A DNA stretch of 64,000 nucleotides from the NCBI GenBank assembly GCA_038380435.1, contig JAWZYU010000034.1, forward strand, positions 42,346,901 to 42,410,900, read 5' to 3'. Below, piece by piece: positions 1 through 10,756 of this stretch. The translations under genes were made by a program, and so were the position numbers. The notes beneath the pieces are model-generated. The model was not told the DNA's origin and made no database searches. It saw nothing but the letters and a program-made list of their open reading frames with translations. Every line of letters begins with the position of its first letter. Position 1 is the first letter of the stretch. The stretch comes from Ryuthela nishihirai. Taxonomy: Eukaryota; Arthropoda; Arachnida; Araneae; Heptathelidae.

Positions 1-815
1 CTTAAACACGTTTCTGTATTTCATCATCTCTTTTCATCACCTCACTTAACCACTAATCTGTCTTTTCATGACTTCATTTAAATATTCATTGTCTTTTTAT
101 CAACTCACTTAAACACGTTTCTGTATTTCATCATCTCACCTAACCACTGATCTGTCTTTTCATCACCTCGCTTCACTGCTGATCTCTCTTTTAATCACCT
201 CGTTTCACTACTGATCTCTCTTTTCATCACCTCTCTTCACTACTGATCTCTCTTTTCATCACCTCACTTAACCACTAATCTGTCTTTTCATCACCTCGTT
301 TCACTACTGATCTCTCTTTTCATCACCTCTCTTCACTGCTGATCTCTCTTTTAATCACCTCGTTTCACTACTGATCTCTCTTTTCATCACCTCTCTTCAC
401 TACTGATCTCTCTTTTCATCACCTCTCTTCACTGCTGATCTCTCCTTTCATCACTTCATTTAAATATTCATTGTCTTTTTATCAACTCACTTAAACACGT
501 TTCTGTATTTCATCATCTCTTTTCATCACCTCACTTAACCACTAATCTGTCTTTTCATCACTTCATTTAAATATTCGTTGTCTTTTTATCAACTCACTTA
601 AACACGTTTCTGTATTTCATCAGCTCATCAAACCACTGATCTGTCTTTTCATCACCTCGTTTCACTACTGATCTCTCTTTTCATCACCTCTCTTCACTGC
701 TGATCACTCTTTTAATAACCTCGTTTCACTACTGATCTCTTTTCATTACCTCGTTTCACTGCTGATCTCTCCTTTCATCACCTCGTTTCACTACTGATCT
801 CTCTTTTCATCACCT
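1..815. repeat. ~32-bp AT-rich minisatellite (window edge)
   Basis: About 25 imperfect copies of a ~32-bp unit built on 'CACTACTGATCTCTCTTTTC' followed by 'ATCACCTC'. Variant units read 'AACCACTAATCTGTC' or 'AAACACGTTTCTG', and the variants recur in blocks, suggesting unequal exchange. The array is cut by the window start, so its full length is unknown. No coding or promoter signal is seen. Confidence 0.9.
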
Positions 816-1565
816 AAAATTATTACTCTAAATCTCATCTCATGGTGGGTAAGGCAGAAGAACTTGTAGATAATCTCATCTTATGACTCGAATCTCAGAA
901 CTACAAATAGTTCGTTTTCTACTCAAGCAAATGAGCTATTCTCTCCATCCCGTGTTCAGGATTATCTATCGCATCCTTCCCAAAACAAAAAACTTTACTT
1001 CCTCTGGATAATTAGAGAAAAGAATGCGAGAGGGGAAAAAAGTTAAAAGAAAAAAAAAACAAAGCTTCTATTGTGCGTGAAGATTTGTATCCATTCCCTC
1101 GTGACGGATGGGTGAATTGTAAGTTGAAGGAGCCTGCAGCTGTACTCTGCCTGTTGCTGCCGCATCCAGGAACGGAATTACTTTGAGATCGATTCCAGCT
1201 GCTTGCCACCACTTTCTTTAAACGATATTGATTTCCATTTCCACAGATACTTTCCAGCTAACAAAGTCCTATTTATCATCTTCCCTTACAAAAAGATGTT
1301 TCCATTTTCTGCGGGCGTCTATAAATCAAAAATAAAGATCCCGAAATTAATCACAGAAATAAGTTGGGAGTGGAATAAAAATGTATCAAGCCCTAAGCCA
1401 TCTTGTCTTTAATTCTAATTCTTTCTTCTAATTCATTTTGTTAGGTTTTCAGTAGGATATATGTTTGTTACACTCGGTGTTATAGTTCCAGACACTGGAA
1501 TAAAAGAAATTTTTTGTTCGGTTTATGAAAAAATTGTAAGCAGAAATCTCTGTTATGTATCTAAG
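816..1565. other. unassigned intergenic sequence
   Basis: Non-repetitive within this window. Open frames here are short (69 codons or less) with no recognisable domain. Positions 1557-1565 form the left target duplication of the SINE that follows. Confidence 0.5.
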
Positions 1566-2162
1566 TTGGGTTGGGTTGTTTTACCTCTGAGCGACACTTT
1601 TTTGCACACCATGGGCTAAATGGCCAGGTCATATGGACCCCGAAGGCTCAGAGAAGGTTGGGTGAGGGGACCCACTGGAACAGCTATTGGGAGACAGATG
1701 GTAGATGGCCGTCAAGGCCATCCAGCGTGTTCTTTAACGTTGGGCTGTTTTACCTCTGAGCGGCACTTTTGTGCACACCATGGGCTAAATGGTCAGGTCA
1801 CATGGACCCCGAACGCTCAGAGAAGGTTGGGGAGGGGACCCACTGGAACAGCTGTTGGGAGACAGATGGTAGCCTCCCGTCAAGGCCATCCAACGTGTTC
1901 TTTAACGTTAGGCTGTTTTACCTCTGAGCAGCACTTTTTTGCACACCATGGGCTAAATGGCCAGGTCACATGGACCCGAACGCTCAGAGAAGGTTGGGGG
2001 AGGGGACCCACTGGAACAGCTGTTGGGAGACAGATGGTAGCCTCCCGTCAAGGCCATCCAACGTGTTCTTTAACGTGCACAGGGTATGGCTCTCCCGCAC
2101 ACGGGGCCACGGCTTAATGTCCCATCCGACGGATGGCGGCCTTTCCAAGCTTATCGGTGTAC
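1566..2162 (-). mobile_element. SINE-1 copy, three 169-bp units, tRNA head missing
   Basis: Read on the minus strand, the copy starts inside the tRNA-unrelated body, so the tRNA-like head is absent, and it ends in the (CAACC)-type 3' tail at 1566-1580. Three tandem 169-bp units occupy ~1574-2076. A 9-bp direct repeat GTATCTAAG flanks it (1557-1565 and 2163-2171). A truncated copy bounded by a target duplication implies truncation at insertion, as in target-primed reverse transcription. Confidence 0.85.
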
Positions 2163-2171
2163 GTATCTAAG

Positions 2172-2440
2172 ACAGAGATTCAGGATGTGTATTTATATTG
2201 CTCACGATGCCTTTTGTTAAAATCTTAAAGGTTTTTTTAACAACCCATAACTAAAGAAATACGTATATGTCAGGAGACTGACAGAGGTTCCGACATATGC
2301 AAAAAACTGAAAAGAAACTTTGTTAAGTTTTAAACACAACGTGAATCCATTTTTTGTGCAATTTAATGACAACTTTCGAAAAACATCATGACTGGTAGTA
2401 TTCTTCGAATACAACACACTGCCGTATCAAAATATTAGAG
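2172..2440. other. unassigned spacer
   Basis: AT-rich single-copy sequence between two SINE-1 arrays. The longest frame is 66 codons and is not recognisable. Confidence 0.4.
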
Positions 2441-3139
2441 GGTTGGGTTGGGTTGCTTTACCTCTGAGCAGCACTTTTTTGCACACCATGGGCTAAATGG
2501 CCAGGTCACCATGGACCGAGAAGGTTGAGGGAGGGGACCCACTGGAACAGCTGTTGGAAGACAGATGGTAGCCTCCCGTCAAGGCCATCCAATGTGTTCT
2601 TTAACGTTGGGTTGTTTTACCTCTGAGCGGCATTTTTTGCACACCATGGGCTAAATGGCCAGGTCATAAGGACCCCGAAGGTTCAGAGAAGGTTGGGGGA
2701 GGGGACCCACTGGAACAGCTGTTGGGAGACAGATGGTAGCCTCTCGTCAAGGCCATCCAGCGTGTTCTTTAACGTTGGGCTGTTTTACCTCTGAGCGGCA
2801 CTTTTTTGCACACCATAGGTTAATTAGCCAGGTCACATTGACCTCGAATGCTCAGAGAAGGTTGGGGGAGGGGACCCACTGCAATAGCTATTGGGAGACA
2901 GATGGTAGCCTCCCGTCAAAGCCGTCCAGCGTGTTCTTTAATGTTGGGTTGTTTTACCTCTGAGCGGCACTTTTTTGCACACCATGGGCTAAATGGCCAG
3001 GTCACAAGGACCCCGAAGGTTCAGAGAAGGTTGGGGGAGGGGACCCACTGCAACAGCTGTTGGGAGACAGATGGTAGCCTGCTATCAAGGCCATCCAACA
3101 TGTTCTGTAACATTGGGATACCTCTGAGCGGCACTTTTT
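2441..3139 (-). mobile_element. SINE-1 tail array, four units, no head
   Basis: Four diverged 169-bp units plus a partial fifth. The copy begins with the tail repeat GGTTGGGTTGGGTTG at 2441 and breaks off inside a unit at ~3139 (the CGGCACTTTTT motif). No tRNA head and no convincing target duplication was found. Confidence 0.8.
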
Positions 3140-3354
3140 ATGAGTATATATATTTTTATTATTAAAATATCTCGATTAAAAAACAAAAGCAAATATTTTT
3201 AATGAGTAGTATGAACTGGCAAAAAAAGTTTAGTTTTCACCTAAAAAATGTTTGATGAAAGAAATTGGAAGAAATGAGCTAGATTTAATGAAATAATGAT
3301 TTTTCTGTCTGCAATTTCTTTTGCAATGAGCCGCTCATTGGCCCGGTTGGGCTA
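3140..3354. other. unassigned AT-rich spacer
   Basis: Single-copy AT-rich sequence; no feature seen. Confidence 0.4.
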
Positions 3355-3366
3355 AAATAGCAGAGT

Positions 3367-3752
3367 TGTTGGGTTGTTTTATCTCTGAGCGGCACTTTTT
3401 TGCAAACCATGGGCTAAATGGTCAGATCACATGGACCCCGAAGGCTCAGAGACGGTTGGGGGAGGGGACCCACTGGAACAGCTGTTGGGAGACAGATGGT
3501 AGCCTCCCGTCAAGGCCATCTAGCGTGTTCTTTAACGTGCACAGGATATGGCTCTCCCACACACGGGCCCACGGCTTAACGTCCCATCCGACGGACGGCG
3601 GCCTTTCCAAGCCCATCGGTGTCCCCTACTGACCGTGGGCAGGGCGGGGAATTTTGCGGAGATAAATCTCAACGCTGACCCAGCTAGGACTCGAACCTGG
3701 GAACTACATATTACGAGCCTGGCGCGCTACCGACTGAGCCACCCCCGCCCCC
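3367..3752 (-). mobile_element. full-length SINE-1 copy with 12-bp target duplication
   Basis: A single-unit copy (386 bp) that defines the family. On the minus strand it has a tRNA-like head with a Pol III A box (GGCTCAGTCGG, here slightly changed) and B box (GGTTCGAGTCC), a tRNA-unrelated middle, the 169-bp 3' unit and a short AACCCAAC tail instead of poly(A). The anticodon-loop region (CTCGTAA in an AGCGCGCC...ATCTGTAG context) resembles elongator tRNA-Met, which has CTCATAA; this origin is inference. The target duplication AAATAGCAGAGT is exact at 3355-3366 and 3753-3764. Confidence 0.93.
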
Positions 3753-3764
3753 AAATAGCAGAGT

Positions 3765-4463
3765 GCTCAAAAATCCCCACAATTATAGTATGCAACTAAA
3801 TAAATTATGCGATGTCCAGTGTACTCTGACCAGTTTCAAGTGTGCTATTTCGGGAATTCTTAGCAATCTCTACCCCTTCACACAAAAATGATAAACGTAA
3901 TGCACCTCCCAAGAAAGTTTTAACAAGCCTCAACACAGAACTGCAACTCCAAAGAACTGCGTACTTTAGTATGAACCGAAATAAGTCTTCTTCAATCGTA
4001 GCAAAGTTTCTGATTCTTAACATTCCTGACTTGATTTTCGAGAGCCCCAATTAGTTCTAACATCTCCAAAGAGTTTCTCGATACCCTAACACCGCATGAT
4101 CTGCAACTTTTAAAATATTTTTTTTCTCTTTCCAAGGATGTTTACCTCCATCTTAGAACACTTGAATGCTTCCAATTTGTCAAAAGAACCATAATTAGGA
4201 ACTGAGAAAGAGATTGCTTTTCTAAACAACCCTCATTGAACGCTTATTTATGGTTACGAATAAAAAACACGAAAAATGATAGACGTTCAGAATTTTTATG
4301 AAGCATACCTGATGATATCTGTTATTCGAAGTCAACATATCGTCTTCGTCTTAAAGAGCCCTCGAATTTCTGCATGATCCGGATGATTATAAGCCTTCGT
4401 CAGCGGGCATTTGAAGATTGTATGCTTCGAAAAACCTGCAAGGTTATTTTATCCTATTTTGAA
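3765..4463. other. unassigned intergenic sequence
   Basis: Single-copy, AT-rich. Overlapping frames of 70-81 codons on both strands (3805-4054) have no recognisable domain and are most likely chance. Confidence 0.4.
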
Positions 4464-5018
4464 GGGGCGGGGGTAGGTCGGTAGCGCGCCAGGCTCGTAA
4501 TCTGTAGTTCTCAGGTTCGAGTCCCAGCTGGGTCACCGTTGAGATTTATCTCCGCAAAATTCCCCACCCTGCCCACGGTCAGTAGGGGACACCGATGGGC
4601 TTGGAAAGGCCGCCGTCCGTCGGATGGGACGTCAAGCCGTGGCCCCGTGTGCGGGAGAGCCATACCCTGTGCACGATAAAGAACACGCTGGATGACCTTG
4701 ACGGGAGACTACCATCTGTCTCCCAAAAGCTGTTCCAGTGGGTCCCCTCCCCCAACCTTCTCTGAGCCTTCGGGGTCCATGTGACCTGGCCATTTAGCCC
4801 ATGGTGTGCAAAAAAAGTGCCGCTCAGAGGTAAAACAATCCACCGTTAAAGAACACGCTGGATGGCCTTGACGGGAGGCTACCATCTGTCTCCCAACAGC
4901 TGTTCCAGTGGGTCCCCTCACCCAACCTTCTCTCAGCCTTCGGGGTCCTTGTGACCTGGCCATTTAGCCCATGGTGTGCAAAAAAGTGCCGCTCAGAGGT
5001 AAAACAATACAACAACCC
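4464..5018 (+). mobile_element. SINE-1 copy, head plus two 169-bp units
   Basis: Plus-strand copy with a complete tRNA-like head at ~4464-4540 (B box GGTTCGAGTCC), the middle region and two tandem 169-bp units, ending in AAAACAATACAACAACCCA. The A box has a change (TAGGTCGG for TGGCTCAGTCGG). No clear target duplication. Confidence 0.88.
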
Positions 5019-5281
5019 ACAAATCCACAACTCTAACATTACAAGTCTACCTTAAATTTCTGATCGGTTCTATGTTCCAATTCGTTTGTTACATAAATCT
5101 CACGCAGAACTATAGGCGAGCGTTCGTGTCACGTTTTTCATAAACTCACTGCAGCGCGTTCATCTATCGTAATATTATTATTATTATTACATTTTTTTGC
5201 TATTTCTTTGATGTAGTTATCATCATTACAGTTTAATGATAGTTTACTTCAGTTAGAACAGCATTTTTAGACAGTTATGTG
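5019..5281. other. unassigned spacer with an ATT microsatellite
   Basis: AT-rich single-copy sequence with a short (ATT)n run at about 5172-5189. Confidence 0.4.
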
Positions 5282-5293
5282 CAAGCAATAATG

Positions 5294-5998
5294 GGTTGTT
5301 TTACATCTGAGCGGCACTTTTTTGCACACCATAGGCTAAATGGCCAGGTCACACGGACCCCGAAGGCTCAGATAAGGTTGGGGGAGGGGACCCACTGGAA
5401 CAGCTGTTGGGAGACAGATGGTAGTCTCCCGTCAAGGCCACCCAGCGTGTTCTTTAACGTTGGGTTGTTTTACCTCTGAGCGGCACTTTTTTGCACACCA
5501 TGGTCTAAATGGCCAGGTCACATGGACCCCGAAGGCTCAGAGAAGGTTGGGGGAGGGGACCCACTGGAACAGCTGTTCGGAGGCAGATGGTAGCCTCCCG
5601 CAAGTCCATCCAGCGTGTTCTTTAACGTTGGGTTGTTTTACCTCTGAGCGGCACTTTTTTGCACACCATGGGCTAAATGGCCAGGTCACATGGACCCCGA
5701 AGGCTCAGAGAAGGTTGGGGGAGGGGACCCACTGGAACAGCTGCTGGGAGACAGATGGTAGTCTCCCGTCAAGGCCATCCAGCGTGTTCTTTAACGTGCA
5801 CAGGGTATTATTCTCTCGCATACGGGACCACGACTTAACGTCCCACCCGACGGACGGCGGCCTTCCCTTTTCTACTGACCGTGGGCAGGGTGGGGAATTT
5901 TGCAGAGATAAATCTCAACGCTGACCCAGCTGGGACTCGAACCTGGGAACTACAGATTACGAGCCTGGCGCGCTACCGACTGAGCCACCCCCGCCCCA
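5294..5998 (-). mobile_element. SINE-1 copy, three units, 12-bp target duplication
   Basis: Complete minus-strand copy with a tRNA-like head at the right end, a shortened middle and three tandem 169-bp units. The exact direct repeat CAAGCAATAATG at 5282-5293 and 5999-6010 brackets the whole array. So either a multi-unit RNA was inserted or the unit multiplied after insertion. Confidence 0.93.
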
Positions 5999-6010
5999 CA
6001 AGCAATAATG

Positions 6011-6553
6011 AAAATCATTTATAGAATATTTAATGTTTCACCCTTATGTCTCCAACCGCAGTGAAAATTCTCGCACGTTTTCTGAACAAACTGAAAACAA
6101 GAGGGAATGTTATGTATCGTATTTCCTTATGTCGATACAAGTGCCTAATATTTAGTTTTCATTTTATAAAATAAGAAATATGAACATAAAAAAAAGATAT
6201 GCATGATAGAAATGTAAAACTGAAGCAGCATTAAATTACTTTCATATTGCTATTTTGTATTCAACAGCAATTATTATTTCGCAAACGAAAAACGTTAAAA
6301 AAATACGACTTTTAACTCAAACTTGGGCAATTGCTTAACAACAAACATTTATACTTAACAATAATAATAATAATATTTATTTCCATTCTCATTTACAGAA
6401 ACATTACACACAAAAATTTACCATCACATTTGGATGGAAAATAACAAAAGGAAATAATATAAAATTAAATTAAAAAAAAACGATTAAAAATAAAAAAAAA
6501 CTGACACAAACATACATTTTACAAGTATTTCTGTGTAATCTAGGAGTTACAAA
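6011..6553. other. unassigned AT-rich sequence
   Basis: Single-copy, AT-rich, with a short (AAT)n run near 6359-6376. No gene seen. Confidence 0.4.
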
Positions 6554-6566
6554 ACAACTCTTACAG

Positions 6567-6950
6567 GGGCGGTGGTGGTGGCTCAGTCGGTAGCGCGCCA
6601 GGCTCGTAATCTGTAGTTCCCAGGTTCGAGTCCCAGCTGGGGCAGCGTTGAGATTTATCTCCGCAAAATTCCCCGCCCTGCCCACGGTCAGTAGGGGACA
6701 CCGATGGACTTGGAAAGGCCGCCCTCCGTCGGATGGGACGTTAAGCCGTGGCTCCGTGTGCGGGAGAGCCATACCCTGTGCACGTTAAAGATCACGCTGG
6801 ATGGCCTTGACGGGAGGCTACCATCTGTCTCCCAACAGCTGTTCCAGTGGGTCCCCTCCCCCAACCTTCTCTGAGCCTTCGGGGTCCATGTGACCTGGCC
6901 ATTTAGCCCATGGTGTGCAAAAAAGTGCCGCTCAGAGGTAAAACAACCCA
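6567..6950 (+). mobile_element. full-length SINE-1 copy with 13-bp target duplication
   Basis: Single-unit plus-strand copy. The A box TGGCTCAGTCGG lies at 6579-6590 and the B box GGTTCGAGTCC at 6623-6633, spaced as in an internal Pol III promoter. It ends CAGAGGTAAAACAACCCA. ACAACTCTTACAG is repeated exactly at 6554-6566 and 6951-6963. This is the best reference copy of the family in the window. Confidence 0.94.
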
Positions 6951-7059
6951 ACAACTCTTACAGATTACAAAAACAAAATTCTACTGTAAACGAAAATCTT
7001 TGGCAATGGATAAAAAAACTAAGAAATTACATTAAAAGCGTCTTCAATGTCTTCAGTAT

Positions 7060-7440
7060 TTACCAAAAAAGTTTGGCTTTTTTCTTAAAATTACAATCAC
7101 TTTTTTCTTCTTTTATACTATTTGGTAAAGAATTATATAATTTTGGTGCAATAAAATTGAAATGCTTATGCATGATTTCTTTTTTTGATTTCACAACATG
7201 AAATATATTTGTAGAGCATCTGGTATCGTATGGGATGAACCGTTTTTCGATCCAATTGTTGTTTTTATGTAGATACAAAAGACTTCTATATAAATATAAC
7301 TTTCTCCAGGGTAATATATTATTGCTTCTGTAATGATAATTTACATTGCTAATATTGCCATTTGAAACTAGTTTTACAATTTTATTTTGCAATTTCACTA
7401 GAGGGAGTAGGTTTGATATATAATCTCGTTATATAAGAGA
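7060..7440 (-). pseudogene. LINE reverse-transcriptase C-terminal fragment
   Basis: A minus-strand frame of 112 codons (7060-7398) has a run of features typical of the extreme C-terminus of Jockey/CR1-type LINE ORF2: a 'TRCSTNIFHV' stretch followed by 'FNFIAPKLYNSLPNSIK' and a lysine-rich 'FKKKAKLF' end. No reverse-transcriptase core (YADD) is found upstream, so this would be a truncated remnant. Assignment rests on pattern memory of the family only. Confidence 0.5.
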
Positions 7441-7489
7441 CAGAAATATTTCTTCGCTAATATAAGAGACAGCAAAATATCTTAACTCA

Positions 7490-7572
7490 ATTTTCAACAC
7501 CCATTATCATTTTCAAACACCCATTATCATTTTCAAACACCTATTATCATTTTCAACACCTATTATCATATC
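7490..7572. repeat. short tandem repeat, ~21-bp unit, four copies
   Basis: Four near-identical copies of a unit reading 'ACACCCATTATCATTTTCAA'. The rest of 6964-7857 shows nothing else beyond the LINE fragment. Confidence 0.75.
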
Positions 7573-7857
7573 TACAGGTCTATCGTTTGTCCATACCCCC
7601 TGTAGATATTAATAATTGTTTTGCTTAAGATTTTAAAGATTTTTAAAGAAGGTTTCATACGTGAAAAATATAAAAAGTTTTCTTGATGACAGGCAAAAAT
7701 AAAATATTACTATACGCAGTCACATTTTCAATTAAATGCAGTTTTTAGAAGTTGAGTAGCTTCGAATTCAAATCCTAATTGATGTAACAAAAAAAATTCT
7801 ATAATGTTTCGTAGGACAGTGCGATTTCCAATGCTAATTTTTTAAATCCTTCTTGGA

Positions 7858-8987
7858 TACAGTCGCTCAAAAAAGTATCCAAACACTATGGTTGATTACA
7901 GAATTCAGAAAAAATATCTGGCAGCGATTTTTTTTTTAGAAATTAGTGATCTGGTAGCCTTGACACGAAGGTTGCCAGATCACTAATTTCTAAAAAAATC
8001 GTTGCCAGATATGTTTTCTGAATTCTGTATTCAACCATAGTGTTCGGTACACGAAGGTTGCCAGATCACTAATTTCTTAAAAAAAAAAAACGTTGCCAGA
8101 TATTTTTCCTGAATTTTGCAATCAACCAACACGGTTGCCAGATCACTAATTTCTAAAAAAAAAAGAAGTCGTTGCCAGATATTTTTCCTGAATTTTCTAA
8201 TCAACCAACACGAAGGTTGCCAGATCACTAATTTCTAAAAAAAAATTGTTGCCAGATATGTTTTCTGAATTCTGTAATCAACCATAGTGTTCGGTACACG
8301 AAGATTGCCAGATCACTAATTTCTAAAAGAAAATCGTTGCCAGATATTTTTCCTGAATTTTGTAATCAACCAACACCAAGGTTGCCAGATCACTAATTTC
8401 TAAAAAAAATCTTTGCGAGATATGTTTTCTGAATTCTGTAATCAACCATAGTGTTCGGTACACGAAGGTTGCCAGATCACTAATTTCTAAAAAAAATCGT
8501 TGCCAGATATGTTTTCTGAATTCTGTAATCAACCATAGTGTTCGGTACACGAAGGTCGCCAGATCACTAATTTCTAAAAAAAAAAATTGTTGACAGATAT
8601 TTTTTCTGAATTCTGTAATCAACCATAGTTTCGGTACACGAAGATTGCCAGATCACTAATTTCTAAAAGAAAATCGTTGCCAGATATTTTTCCTGAATTT
8701 TGTAATCAACCAACACCAAGGTTGCCAGATCACTAATTTCTAAAAAAAAATTGTTGACAGATATTTTTTCTGAATTCTGTAATCAACCATAGTGTTCGGT
8801 ACACGAAGGTTGCCAGATCACTAATTTCTAAAAAAAAATCGTTGCCAGATATTTTTTCCTGAATTTTGTAATCAACCAACACCAAGGTTGCCAGATCACT
8901 AATTTCTAAAAAAATCGTTGCCAGATATGCTTTCTGAATTCTGTAATCAACCATAGTGTTCGGATATTCTTTTTTTGAGCGACTGTA
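7858..8987. mobile_element. palindromic Tc1/mariner-like MITE swollen by internal repeats
   Basis: It starts TA-CAGTCGCTCAAAAAAGTATC at 7858 and ends with the inverse (TTTTTGAGCGACTG-TA at 8987), fitting the TA target duplication of Tc1/mariner elements. The base element is a near-perfect palindrome centred on CTTCGTGTCACGTGACACGAAG. Here the right half (motifs TTGCCAGATCACTAATTTCT and CTGAATTCTGTAATCAACCA) is repeated about a dozen times in two alternating versions of roughly 85-95 bp. There is no transposase frame. Confidence 0.85.
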
Positions 8988-9644
8988 CAAACTTAAAATC
9001 ATTTTTACCTCGATCGCTACATCCTCACTGCATTTGAAAACTAGATCCAAATTAATAACGCTGTTAAAATCCTCAGAGTTTCATTGCAAATTTTCTCTAC
9101 ACTAATCTTCAACGTGCTCATTTCAGAAACTTTTATTTTTGTCTTATTTTAATCTTTTTTCCTTGCAGATTTCTTTCATAATATTGCGGCGTGAAATGAG
9201 TTAATGACATTCACATTAAATGTTTAATAATTGTCGCATCGTGTGTCTTTCTCACCCCCACGCGAATAAATGAGAACTTGGTGACGACTTATTTGAATAA
9301 TTTATATCATTCTCTTGTTTCCTGATTAATAATTAAGGCCCTCATTTTATTTCCAACACGTTTTCAGAAGAGTCTCTGGACGCACAACGCTAATTAAATA
9401 TCACACTTCATAACGTTGGGCACAAATTACAAAGTCCGTGATTCCTAAAGTAGTAAATTCCATATTTACGTGGCTACCATTAAGTGTAAAGGTATATTGC
9501 TTCTTGACATTTCTCCAAACTGATTCAAGGCAATAAATAAAATGAAATGGATTTTTTTTCCTTCAGGTGGATATGGTTAATATTCGAGTTTAACCAAAAT
9601 AGACGAAATGGGAAAACTTCATGGGAAAAATTAATATGAACCAC
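8988..9644. other. unassigned intergenic sequence
   Basis: Single-copy, AT-rich, no recognisable frame or repeat. Confidence 0.4.
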
Positions 9645-9655
9645 CGGTGGTTTTT

Positions 9656-10035
9656 GGGTTGGGTTGTTTTACTTCTGAGTGGCACTTTTTTACACACCAT
9701 GGGCTAAATGGCCAGGTCATATGGACCCCGAAGGCTCAGAGAAGGTTGGGGGAGGAGACCCACTGGAACAGCTGTTGAGAGACAGATGGTAGCCTCCCGT
9801 TAAGGCCATCCAGCGTGTTCTTTAACGTGCACAGGGTTTGGCTCTCCCGCACATGGGGCCACGGCTTAACGTCCCATCCGACGGACGGCGGCCTTTCCAA
9901 GCCCATCGGTGTCCCCTACTGGCCGTGGGCAGGGCGGGGAATTTTGCGGAGATAAATCTCAACGCTGACCCAGCTGGGACTCGAACCTGGGAACTACAGA
10001 TTACGAGCCTGACGCACTACCGACTGAGCCCAACT
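9656..10035 (-). mobile_element. full-length SINE-1 copy with 11-bp target duplication
   Basis: Single-unit minus-strand copy with a complete tRNA-like head. CGGTGGTTTTT is duplicated exactly at 9645-9655 and 10036-10046. The tail is GGGTTGGGTTG read on plus. Confidence 0.93.
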
Positions 10036-10120
10036 CGGTGGTTTTTAAAACGCGGAAAATTTAGCATAGATTCTAGTAAATGAATTGAACAGCTCTGTGT
10101 GAAATAATAAATAGACTGTA

Positions 10121-10183
10121 TTATATCTGAGAGGAATTTTTTTGTCCACAATGGGGCTAAATAGCCAGGTCACAAGGACCACG
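10121..10183 (-). mobile_element. SINE-1 3'-end fragment
   Basis: A diverged 60-bp piece of the 169-bp unit (TCTGAGAGGAATTTTTTT, ATGGGGCTAAATAGCC), directly abutting the next, oppositely oriented copy. Confidence 0.6.
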
Positions 10184-10756
10184 AGGGCGGGGGGGGGGGG
10201 CTCAGTCGGTAGCGCGCCAGGCTCGTAATCTGCAGTTCCAAGGTTTGAATCCCAGTTGGGTCAGCGTTGAGATTTATCTCCGCAAAATTCTCGCCCTGCC
10301 CCCCGGTCAGTAGGGGACACCGATAAGCTTGGAATCCATCGACCATCCGCCGTCCGTCGGATGGGACGTTAAGCCGTGGTCCGTGTGCGGTAGAGCCATA
10401 CCCTGTGCACGTTAAAGAATACTCTGGATGTCCTTGACGGGAGGTTACCATCTGTCTCCTAACAGCTGTTCCAGTGGGTAACCCTCCCCCAACCTCCTCT
10501 GAGCCTTCGGGATCCTTGTGACCTGGCCATTTAGCCCATGATGTGCAAAAATGTGCCGCTCAGAGAGAGGTAAAACAACCCAACGTTAAAAAAGTCACTG
10601 AATGGCCTTGATGGGAGGTTACCATCTGTCTCCTAACAATTTTCCAGTGGGTCCCCTCTCCCAATCTTCTCTGAACCTTCGGGATCCTTGTGACCTGGCC
10701 ATTTAGCCCATGATGTGCAAAAAACTGCCGCTCAGGGGTAAAAAACCCAAACCACA
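10184..10756 (+). mobile_element. SINE-1 copy, head plus two diverged units
   Basis: A G-rich start (a run of G at ~10186-10200) leads into CTCAGTCGGTAGCGCGCC and a B box changed to GGTTTGAATCC. The middle region has an extra ~10 bp near 10330, followed by two 169-bp units with more substitutions than most copies in the window. Confidence 0.8.

Noticed and set aside
1566..1580. GGTTGGGTTGGGTTG as telomere-like repeats
   Set aside because: It is the short 3' tail of SINE-1 and recurs at each copy end; not the TTAGG-type arrays of arthropod telomeres.
1620..2117. Long open frames across SINE-1 arrays (many of 100-165 codons, repeated throughout the window)
   Set aside because: The 169-bp unit is open in several frames, and 169 is not a multiple of 3, so frames shift from unit to unit. 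The proteins are only translations of the repeat.
6579..6633. SINE heads as tRNA genes
   Set aside because: A and B boxes are present, but the acceptor stem does not pair and the sequence runs straight into the SINE body.
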